Source: Siphonodentalium dalli (taxonomy: Eukaryota; Mollusca; Scaphopoda; Gadilida; Siphonodentaliidae). Taken from it: a stretch of 64,000 nt of DNA. The notes under the pieces were generated by a model. It did not search any database. It was not told where the DNA came from and saw only the letters and a program-made list of their open reading frames with translations. Shown here in pieces: positions 35,759-47,100 of the stretch (its first letter is position 1; each line of letters begins with the position of its first letter). Where the stretch lies: assembly GCA_032622095.1 (NCBI GenBank), contig CP136061.1, positions 89,022,983 to 89,086,982 of the forward strand. The letters are read 5' to 3'. The position numbers and the translations under genes were made by a program.

Positions 35759-37430
35759 CGAGTCCGTGCTGTGAGATACGTCCCCGACGATGGTCACCCC
35801 ATCGGACGGGACTTCCACGGTGTGGGTTCGCAGCCTGAGGAGGACGAGTGGTCGTGACTGACTGACGGACTTCCGCTTTAGCGGGGACTGACCCCGACAG
35901 GCAATTTGACCATCTCGTAAGGGTGGGTCACCTCTTTCGGGGTGCTCCAGCCGATATGAGTGGTCCGCAATAGCCCCGGGTCTAAATAAAAAAAAAACAA
36001 AAAAAAAACACAATAGTTGTGTAATGAGTTCACACCCAAATTTAGTTGGAGTAATGCTAATTAAATGCTAATTAATCAAGCCATCAAAGAGCCGACACAC
36101 CGCGTTTGATGTTGTTCCGTCAATCTCGGATTCATTTAAATGACGGAGACAGATTAACCCTCGTATAGCCAGTTATAGCTGACCATCACATTGATCATAC
36201 AATATAATAGTGATGTTACGGTTAACCGACCACGGCAAATCCGTGACCGGTCACGGCCATAGTTGGTGGTTAACCGGTTAACCGCATAACCGTCCCAGCT
36301 CTAGTATTGTCTAAACATGCATACATTTGTACTTTTCGAATATTGTGGATTTTAGACCAAAAACTGTAATATGTTAATGCTTTTGATCAATGTTTTGGAC
36401 TTAAATGGCCATGAGATGGAAATTTCCTATCATATTGGCATTGTTAGTTAGGAAATTTATAACTGTTAGAAAGCTTGAGATACTAGTTGGAAACTTACAA
36501 CCCAAGGTGGTGCAAATGGAGTTTTCTGGACTTGGAAATTTTAGTCTGCATCAAGGACTGCAGTAACTGCAGTTGGAAATTCCACCCTGGCCAGTGGACA
36601 TCCCATCCACTCCCTTCCAACGGGGATCCATAGCCACTCCAATGCTGACTTGCTGAGCCAAAGGACAATTTTGTGGTTGGGGCTTCTCTACTATAAACCC
36701 CAATATCTAATCCTCAAAGCCAGGCCTAATTGTTTGTTATTGGTTTTCATGAATATCTTTTGAAATTTAATATAAAATGAACAATATAAAGCACTTTTCA
36801 ATGTATGGGTTGATTTCTTTGCTTTGTGTTTATTATAGGTTATACAGAGACACTCAAAATTAATTTATCTCAATCTTGGCGAAAAATATGACATGAAAAC
36901 CCATATTAAAATATGGCAAAATAAAAAAAAATTTAAGCGCAATTATTTAATTAACGCTGATGCACAATTAAATTTTTGACTAAATTTGTTATTTGTTTAC
37001 AGAAAATAAACAATAATAGTATGCACATATGTATATCCATTGAACATACTCCAGTTCCATAGTTTAGGCTCCATTTCAAGTTTTATTACATGCTTGTTCC
37101 TAGAAGTACAGTGTTATTGCTGTTCCATATTCACAAATCCATTTGAATGTACATTCCATACGCATCTCATTGACATCAAATGACGTATATGACGTTCGCC
37201 ACAACCATTAAACCGGAACTATGAAACAAAAACATCACACATGACAAAACAAGCCCTGTATGTGCCTAAATAAACCTTGTAAGCCTGTATTTTTTAATGT
37301 CCAGATTCTAGGACGGGTGACGTGTAATAAACACAGAATGACACATGTGGTAATGAGGCTGCTCCTCTTGTTCTATCCTTCTGCAACCTCACTCATGCCA
37401 TAATATCAACAAACCCTCATTCTGCTGAGG

Positions 37431-37562
37431 TGTAAGCAGAATGAGGTCCCCAGAGGGTTAATTTGGTGATGCTAGCCAGCCCACTATGCGGGGTAGCATC
37501 ACTAAATTTACCCTCTGGGGACCTCATTCTGCAAATGACAGACACCCTATTTCAAGGCTTGC
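37431..37562 (+). mobile_element. single-palindrome MITE fragment in the COQ2 5' flank
   Basis: A ~110-bp inverted repeat (GCAGAATGAGGTCCCCAGAG arms) ends ~175 bp before the COQ2 start codon; right end CTATTTCAAGGCTTG, left end truncated. Confidence 0.75.
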
Positions 37563-37734
37563 TTGTGTCGTTCGGTGTATTTATTGTGCTGACTAGCATC
37601 CATGTTACTGATGTTAGTGTTTTATTGAAATAAAGTTTAATGTTTAATTCTAGTTAATTTAACATTTGCAGGAACTGTTTGGGCTTTTCTACATGAGGTC
37701 ACACATTACCACTATTCATAATCCGTAGTGCAAG

Positions 37735-38134
37735 ATGAACAAGATGTTGAATCAAGCTGTTATTCCTGGCTTGATGCATTTTGAAGGATCTACATTGTCA
37801 CTGTGCAAATTTCATCTGAAATGTTTTAAAACTTTGTACCCTACTCACAGATTTCAGTCTATGTCATGTTTTGACTTAGGAACTCCTATATGTAATGGTT
37901 CTGCTAAGAGGAAACATATGCAAAATTTATATTCACCTACCAGAAATTTCCATAGTGAGATCTTCAAAGACTTCTCTTCTGATAGTCATTTATCACACAC
38001 TCAGAGGCTAGCACAAAAACGGCAGGTTCAAATCGACCACAAGCGACAGTTCAGTTTGACGAGGAGTATCATTGAAGTCTCACCACAGTCAGCACAGAAA
38101 TATCTCCGTCTTATCAGATTTGATAAACCAATCG
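37735..38134 (+). CDS. COQ2: COQ2 exon 1 (start and targeting region)
   Basis: Encodes residues 1-133 and the first base of codon 134. The start MNKMLNQ follows an in-frame TAG. It ends with [12 protein letters not shown], the conserved entry to the UbiA domain. Donor ATCG|GTGAGT. An acceptor-like TTTGCAG near 37671 may mark a spliced 5' UTR. Confidence 0.92.
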
Positions 38135-41100
38135 GTGAGTGTCAATGTTTTTTATTGCAGATGTATAAATTAAAGGAGGATTCTGCTCCATCGATGTAAT
38201 GCATGTCTCTTTTAACCCTTTGAGTGCCACGGGCCGATCTCATCGGCCCTATTTCTGTAAAATCTGCCCTAAAAAACAATAAAAAATAAAAGTATGCTTA
38301 AGCATGCTATAGGGCATGTTATAACTCAAAACTATCACCAAGTATTCATAGTAATAATTTTGATGCCCATGAAAAACTTAAGATTCCCTGGCCCTAAACC
38401 TACAAAATAAGCCTGTTAAAGGTACTCAACCCGTAAAGAGGGTCCCCATCTCAACAGATTCCAACAACAACAATCCGATCAGAGGGTCCTATATTACTAT
38501 TTCTTTGGCTTTGGGGGTAAAAAATATTTGATTCGAGTCGAGGAACCCATCCAACAAAGCTCAGAGTTATTAGATATTGATTTTTCAAATTTGTTATGTT
38601 CTCGAGATGAGTACCAATAACTGCCGTAATCTGCTCTGGATGTGTACTCCAAATCTATTCAAACAGACAAGGATGAATAACTCTAAAATCAAGTGGTAAT
38701 TTTAACGCAATTTTGACTGAGTTCTGGGCCAGATAGTATTCCCGATAATGAAAAATAATAGATTTCTAAAATCGATATCTAAGAAATCTGAGCTTTGATG
38801 GGTGACTTCCTCGACTCGAATCAAATATTTTTGACCCCCGAAGCCATTGAAATAGTAATTGAGAGGAGTTTTATCGGGTTGAGTACCTTTAAAGAATATA
38901 AGAAACAATTATTAAAATTGTAAAAAATAATAACAAATGATGAAAAATTGTTAGGCCAATGCATTCTCTTATATATGCGTGGCGACCTACGGTCGACTCG
39001 CATATATAAGAGAATGCATTGGCACAGGGTATATGGGTTGATACAAAAAATCGGACCCGGCACTCAAAGGGTTAACCCTTTCATGATGGGGGTTCATGAC
39101 TGGAGCTGCAGAATTAAAGATCATGTGCCAGTGCATTCTCTTATATATGCAAGTCTATCATAGGGAGCCTCGCATATATACGAGTATGCACTGGCTTACA
39201 AGGTCAAGGCAAATGTTGTTAGGCCAATGTATTTTCTTATATATGCAAGGCTCCTTATGGGAGACTCGCATATATAAGAGAATGCATTGGCACAGGGTTT
39301 TTGCCAAATTTCAGGAAGCTCCAGTCAATAAAGAGTTAAGTAGGGCCTAGACACACAATATGAAACAAGTGCAGGTGGAATTAATCAGCCAACGCCAAAA
39401 CCGATTTTATCTAGGTAATTTTCCAACAGTAGTTTTTTGCAACAATATTGCCATTTCATATCAATACATGTAATGACCTTACAATCCAGGTATGCTATTT
39501 TATTATGATTAGTTATCAAATCAATTATAGAAAATACTGTATGTTTTAATCTAATTCACTCAAATAACTGTCATCTAAATTCTTATTTATTTTGGGGAAT
39601 ATTATTTCTAGGCCACTACTCAACATATTTGCACAATTTCTCTTACCATCCCCAAAATAGTTTCCTTATAGTAAAAGAGTGATCTTGATCTCCCATGGCA
39701 GATGAGGCCATGCAGATGCTAGCCTGCTGTTCGGCGTAGCGTCACTAAATTCACCCTCAGGGGGCCTCATTTTGCAAATGTCCAGCACCATATTTAGAGA
39801 CTTAACCCTTTACCCAACAAAGCGGCCAAAAACGCCCAAATAAAGCTTCAACAGCCTAAAATATCTTCGGTCTGTCTCAATAGAACCATACAAATATGGA
39901 TATCATTAGAACCGGTTCATTGACCACATTGTGATGCTTACAGTTATGCCCTGTGCCAATGCATTCTCTTATATATGCGAGTCGACCATAGGTCGCCTCG
40001 CATATATAAGAGAATGCATTGGCCTAAAAATATTCTTTTTTAACACTTTTTACCATTTTTTCTTACATTTTTTAACAATTTTATAATTTTTTCTTACATT
40101 TTTTAACATTTTTTATAATATTTTTCTACATTCTTTGACAATTTTATCATTTTTAATATGTGTTAAGCCAATGCATTCTCTTATATATGCGAGGCGACCT
40201 ATGGTCGACTCGCATATATAAGAGAATGCATTGGCACAGGGCCGTTCTGTTGGGTAAAGGGTTAAACACCAATATTTAATCTCCCACAGGAACATGGCTT
40301 CTGTATTGGCCATGTACATGGAGCATAGCACTGGCTGCTCAGCCTAGCCACCTTCCTGACCTTCGACTTCTGATCTTATTTGGAGCAGGTGCGTTTATCA
40401 TGAGAGGTGCTGGCTGCATAATTAATGACATGTGGGACAAGGACTATGACAAGCAGGTGAGAATTAACGTGACGCGTTTCCACCCTTACAGAAATTAGAG
40501 CTTCACTCACAAACATGAGTTTAGTGTGCCTGTCATTTGCAGAATTAGGTCCCCAGAGGTTCAATTTAGTGAAGCTATCCCGTATAGCAGGCTAGCATCA
40601 CTAAATTCACCCTCTGGGGACCTCATTCTGCTTAGGCCTCATCTTCTCTAAAAAGTTTCTTTATTACAAAATTTCAATAGAAACTTCTTCAAATAGATTC
40701 TATTTCTTTTTTAGTTTAGTTTCTCTATATCCCCAAATTGGCACACGACACATAATCAAGGTCCCAATGGGTGTACATCACAATATTCACCATTTGGGGA
40801 CTTCAATCTGAGTCTATGTCTCCCATAGCAGATGAGGCCTAAGCAGAATGAGGTCCCCAGAGGGTGCATTTAGTGATGCTAGCCCCCTATGCAGGATAGC
40901 GTCACTAATATCGCCCTCTGGGGACCTCATTCTGCAAATGACAGGCACCTTATTCTCAGACTTGTTAACTCAGCTGAAAATTCAAAAGACTAGATGGCAG
41001 GCCTCAAAATATGGTGCTGGTCATTTGCAGAATGAGGTTCACAGAAGGTGAATTTAGTGATGCTACCACGCACAGCAGGCTAGCATCACTAAATTTAGCT

Positions 41101-44100
41101 TCTTGGGACCTCATTCTGCTAAGGCCTCATCTTCTCTGGAAAGTATCTTTATTATTAAATTAACAAGTTTTATTGTTTCCTTAGAAACTTTATTTTAATT
41201 TTTTAGTTTAGTTTCTCTATATCCACAAATTGGCAGACGACACAATGCATAATCGAGATGCCCATTGGGTGCACATCACCACCATTTAGAACTGAAATCT
41301 GTGTCTAGAGGTCTTCTATAGCAGATGAGGCCACGCAGAATGAGGTTCCCAGAAGGTGATTTAGTGACTAAATTCTCCTTCTGGGGTCCTCATTCTGCAA
41401 ATGTCCAGCACCCTATTTTGAGGCCTGGAGATACATTGTAAGACATCTCTTGAAAACTAGATTATATCAAACTTCAGTAATGCTATAAGTAATCGACTCC
41501 TTAACCACAGAAGAATTATGGGTAATTTTTCAGGATTTAGTTGGAATTATGACTTGTTGGCATTCATTGGAAAGCTCTCAGTCATATTTCCGACTAAATC
41601 CTGAAAAATTACCCATAATTCTTCTGTGGCTAAGGAGTCAATTATTTAGGGCATTACTGTACAATTGTTTAACTGTTCATGTGAAAATCACAAAAGCTCA
41701 TATTGTCTTTGTTCCCTGCAATCTCGATGTCATATCCGATATCAAATCTTATCTGAATTCTTTTAACCATATCTATACTAAATGGATTCTCCCAGTCAGT
41801 TAAAAAGTGTACATCGGAATTGTCTATTATTCATTTGGAGGGATGTTATGGTAATAAAAGCAGACGACAGATAAATAAAAGTTCAGAAGGAGCCCTATTT
41901 ATTGAGGGAAATATTTAGATAATAAGTTCAGGAAACATGAACTTATATCTGAACATTTCCTATGAGTTAACTACTCATCATTGATGCTTTAGTATAGAAA
42001 GGGTTAAACTTATTATCTGAACATTTCCTATGGGATAGCTACTCATCAATGATGCTTTAGTATAGAAAGGGTTAAACTTATTATTTGAACATTTCCAATG
42101 GGATAACTACTCGCCAATGATGCTTTAGTACAGAAAGTGTAAGATTATTATCTGAACATTTCCTATGGGATAACTACTCATCAATGATGCTTTAGTATAG
42201 AAAGTGTTAAACTTATTATCTGAACATTACCTATGGAATAACTACTCATCAATGATGCTTTAGTACAGAAACTGTAAGATTATTTAAATTTAATTTCAGG
42301 TGGAGAGAACGAGAATGAGGCCGCTAGCTGCAGGGGAGCTAACTCAGTTCCAGGCATTGGTCTTCCTTGGGTCTCAGTTATCCCTGGCCCTGGGAATCCT
42401 GTTTCAGCTTAATAACTACAGCATAGTGTTAGGAGCATCGTCCATGCTGCTCGTTATCATGTACCCGCTAGCCAAGCGATTTACTTACTGGCCGCAACTC
42501 ATGCTTGGTGAGTGAGGCTTAATGCCGCATGTTTTTAAATTAAACCTTTATTTTTGTCATGTTCATGTAATCATAAGGCCAAACAAAATTGATGTTCTTT
42601 TTCCCCGACACCTGCCCCCTCATAAAAATATGACCTACTGGCATGGGTGCTTGTTAACCCTTTTAGTGCCAGGGGCCGATCTCATCGGCCCTAATTTATG
42701 GTCTGTAGAGTGCCCTTTTTTTTTTCTTTTTTTTTTTTGGGTTAGGCCAAAATGCATTCTCTTATATATGCGAGGCGAGGCGACCTATGGTCGACTCGCA
42801 TATATAAGAGAATGCATTGGCACAGGGTATATGGGTTGATACAAAAATCGGACCTGGCACTGAAAGGGTTAAAACATATAAATCATCATGCTGCTCGGTG
42901 ATAATGGATGAACTACTGACCATAAATTTAGCTAGACATATTTCTACTTGTATTTGATATTTCCCTTTCTACTTTCTGAACATATTATAGTTTTCTTTTT
43001 GGTTCGTTAAACTGTCTGTACTTGGGTTGTACAAATTGTTGAAATCTTGCAAATTTGAGCCCATCATTCACTGGTTTTAGATAAATTTATTTATGTTAAT
43101 CATCATCATTCAATCCAGTCTTGTTAAAACTAGATTGATCATGTTTCATTTTAACCCTTTACCCAACAAACCGGCCAAAACCGGCCAAATAAAGCTTCAA
43201 CAGCCTAAAATATCTTCGGTCTGTCTCAATAGAACCATACAAATATGGATATCATTGTAACCGGCTCCTTGACCACATTGTGATGGTTACAGTTATGCCC
43301 TGTGCCAATGCATTCTCTTATATATGCGAGTCGACCATAGGTCGCCTCGCATATATAAGAGAATGCATTGGCCTAAATTTTAACACTTTTTACCATTTTT
43401 TCTTACATTCTTTAACAATTTTATAATTTTTAATGTGTTAAATTAAGCCAATGCATTCTCTTATATATGCGAGGCGACCTATGGTCGACTCGCATATATA
43501 AGAGAATGCATTGGCACAGGGCCCTTCTGTTGGGTAAAGGGTTAATCAACTTACAGTCTAGTGACTCCCATAGAATAAATTATTTCAATTGAAGGCAATC
43601 ACGCCAATAAAATAACTTGCTTATCGAAGAATGCGATTCTTGACTAATCAATAGCTTCTTGCAAAACCAATAATTATTCAAACTTTGTCACTTATTCACA
43701 ACTCCTGCCCAATGTTGCTAGAAATATGTATTATGGAAAGCTGAAGTGATGGCCTTACAAAAACAACATGGCTGATTTTGGTAAAATCGAAATTCTTGAC
43801 ATTGCAATTAACCCTTTCAGTGCCAAGTCCGATTTTGTGTCAATCCAACTGAAACCAGAACAGGAGAATATTTTACAAATTTATTTATCCACAGAATTTA
43901 TTTATGGCGTTTTAGCTATTCTGCCTATGGGTTACGGCCATTGTTATTAGCACATGTGGGTATTCAATCAAAATAGTTAACAGTGCTTTATTTTGAAACA
44001 TGAATATTAAAGGTACTCAATCCGATCAGACCCTCATAATTTACTATTTCTTTGGCTTCGGGGTTAAAAATATTTTATTCGAGTCGAGGAACCTACCCAT

Positions 44101-47100
44101 CAACTCTCAGAGTGATCAGATATTAATTTTTGAAGTTTTGTTATTTCTATTGTTTGTGGCCCAGAAACACGCCGTCAAAAGGATGGTCTTGGTCAAAATT
44201 GCGTTATTATTACCACTTGATTTTAGAGTTATTCATCTTCGTCTGTTTAAATAAGTGTTTCTGGGGCAATTATTAGTACACATCTCGAGAAATAACAAAC
44301 TTCAAAAATCAATATCTGATCACTCTGAGCTTTGATGGGTTGGTTCCTCGACTTGAATAAAATATTTTTTACCCCTGCATCCAAAGTAATAGTTATTTAG
44401 GGGTGCTTAATCGGATTGAGTACCTTTAATAAGCTATCACAAGTTAGGGATTCCCTGTTCATCTCTCAAATCAATTTAAATACTGGAGTCTCCAAACTGA
44501 GTGTTGACTGTAATGAAACCTTGGTCTAGTTGTAACGAGATTGCATTCAATCCGAAGAAATATTCCAACAATATGATTATGATTCTTACTTTTCCTTTAT
44601 TTTGTGAAGAAATAACTTGGCAGTTTCAAGCCTGCAAATAGTGTGTCTGTCATTTGCAAAATGAGGTCCCCAGAGGGTGAATTTAGTAACGCTATCCCGC
44701 AAAGCGGGCTAGCATCACTAAATTTCCCCTCTGGGGACCTCATTCTACTTAGGCCATCAACTGCTATGGTAGACCTAGGATCAGAATGAAGTTCCCAGTT
44801 GAAGTTGGTGATGTTCACCCATTGGGCACCTCGATTATGGATTTTATCTTCTGCAAATTAGGGGATATAGAAACTTCCCAGAAGGGAAAAAGTAACTAAA
44901 ACCTATGTTTGATACAATAGATACTTCCCAGAAGATGAGGCCTAAGCAGAATGAGGTCTCCAGAGGGTGAATTTGGTGATGCTAGCCCGCTATGCAGGAT
45001 AGCATCACTAAATTCAATCTATGGGGACCTCATTCTGCAAATGACAGACACACTATTTGCAGGCTTGGGCAGTTTGCAGTTTCATACCCTTGATGGCAGC
45101 AACCGTATCCTGGTTGTAAAATGAATACATGTGGCCATCATTTCTAATGTTATTCTTGTGTCAACAAAACACAAGGCACAATTCAGGCGGTGTATTCGAT
45201 TCGCATTCTTGGTAGACCACCAAGATGTGATCCGCGGGTGACGATTCGAACACCGAGAACTGACGAACAACTGGGATATAGTGTATCTGACATTTGCAGA
45301 ATGAGATCTCCCAGAGGGTGAATTTAATGATGTTATCCCGCACAGCTGGCTAGAGTCACCAAATTCATCCTCTGGGGATCTTTCTGCTTAGGCCTCATCT
45401 TCTGGGAAGTATTTTTAGTCTCAAATTAACAGTAATTTAGTTAATCTTTATCTTCTGTTCAGTTTCTATATCCCCTAATTTGAAGAATATTAATTGCGTA
45501 ATCTAGGTGACAGATGGGTGAACATCACCAACTTCAACTGGGGAAGTTTAATCTCTCAACAGTTGAGACCAAAGCAGAATGGGGTTCCCAGAGGGTGAGT
45601 TCAGTGATGTTAGCCTGCTCTGTTGGATACCATCACTAAATTTGCCCTCTGGGGACCTCATTCTGCAATTGTCAGACACACTCGGAGAGTGAGAATACAC
45701 ACCTAAGAAGATGACTTTATGGTTTTCCCAGAGAATTACTCGGTGTTCGAAATGTCAAGAACCTGTTTTGTCTAGTTAACCCTTTACCCAACAGAACGGC
45801 CCTGTGCCAATGCTTTCTCTTATATATGCGAGTCGACCATAGGTCGCCTTGTATATATAAGAGAATGCATTGGCTTAACACATATTAAAAATGATAAAAT
45901 TGTCAAAGAATGCTGAAGAATGTAGAAAAATATTATAAAAATTGTTAAAAAATGTAAGAAAAAATTATAAAATTGTTAAAGAATGTAAGAAAAAATGGTA
46001 AAAAGTGTTAAAAAAAAGATTTTTTTTAGGCCAATGCATTCTCTTATATATGCGAGGCGACCTATGGTCGACTCGCATATATAAGAGAATGCATTGGCAC
46101 AGGGCATAACTGTAACTATCACAATGTGGCCAAGGAGCCGGTTCCAATGATATCCATATTTGTATGGTTCTATTGAGACAGACCGAAGATATTTTAGGCT
46201 GTTGAAGCTTTATTTGGCCGGTTTCGTCCGTTTTGTTGGGTAAAGGGTTAAAGGCCCTTTGCCAGTGCGTTATCTTATATATGGGAGTCCTCGCTCATAT
46301 ACAAGAATGTGCTGGCTTACAAGGTCAATTTAAATATTGTTAGGCCAATGTATTCTCTTATATATGCGAGGCTCCCTATGGGAGACTCGCATATATAAGA
46401 TAATGCATTGGCACAGGGTTTTCACAAATTTCAGGAAGCTCCAGTCATGGAAGGGTTACTCATATATTAATATTAGTTGCTTTTGGTAGAGAAGTGTGAT
46501 TTGGTGATCGCTTTCATATATGAACTCACCCGGTATATAATAGATGTTATAACCAGTGTTCACTCTGTTTGAGGGACCCCCCAGTGACTCAGCTAGTGTT
46601 TATTAACCCTATCTAAACTAATGGATTCTCCCAGTCAGTTAAAATGTGTTCATCATAATGGTCTATTATTCATTTGGAGGGATGTTATGGTGATAAAAGC
46701 AGACGACAGATAACTAAAACTACAAAAAGAGTCCAATTTATGGATGGAAATATTTAGATAATAATTTATTAGTTCAACACTACCGCAATAAATACTAGTA
46801 ATCCCTCCAGCTGTTAATAATACTGTTATCAAATTAACCCTTTACCCAACAGAACGGCCCTATGCCAATGCATTCTCTTATATATGCGAGTCGACCATAG
46901 GTCGCCTCGCATATATAAGAGAATGCATTGGCTTAACACATTAAAAATTATAAAATTGTTAAAGAATGTAAGAAAAAATGGTAAAAAGTGTTAAAAAAAG
47001 ATTTTTTTTAGGCCAATGCATTCCTTTATATATGCGAGGCGACCTATGGTCGACTCGCATATATAAGAGAATGCATTGGCACAGGGCATAACTGTAACTA

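Larger units (their letters stand above)
35659..36003 (+). mobile_element. chimeric U4/U2 snRNA-headed retroposon with poly(A) tail
   Basis: 35660-35719 is a U4 snRNA 5' part (AGCTTTGCGCAGTGGC... GAGGTTTATCCGAGGCG, about 5 mismatches in 60). 35737-35758 is the first 22 nt of U2 snRNA (ATCGCTTCTCGGCTTTTTGG CT, one change). A ~225-bp GC-rich body and an A-rich tail follow. A 17-bp direct repeat AAAACACAATAGTTGTG flanks it (35642-35658, 36004-36020), as expected for LINE-driven insertion. Confidence 0.85.
34663..36303 (+). mobile_element. 1.64-kb hAT-like element with TAGAGCTGGGACGG ends, hosting a snRNA-derived retroposon
   Basis: Perfect 18-bp inverted ends TAGAGCTGGGACGGTTAT and 8-bp target duplication GTATTGTC (34655-34662 and 36304-36311). 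Subterminal GGTTAACCGGTTA-type repeats. No intact transposase frame. The retroposon at 35659-36003 inserted later. Confidence 0.9.
30931..37734. other. head-to-head intergenic region between DSTYK and COQ2
   Basis: Must contain both promoters. A GCGCCGAAAAATTGCCCGGCGC inverted motif lies near 31047, ~120 bp upstream of the DSTYK ATG. No TATA box could be assigned with confidence. Two hAT-like elements, a retroposon, a MITE and a microsatellite fill most of it; 36312-37430 shows nothing recognisable. Confidence 0.5.

Noticed and set aside
30931-37734. A true bidirectional promoter for DSTYK and COQ2
   Set aside because: The start codons are 6.8 kb apart with several transposons between, so a shared core promoter is not supported by the sequence alone.
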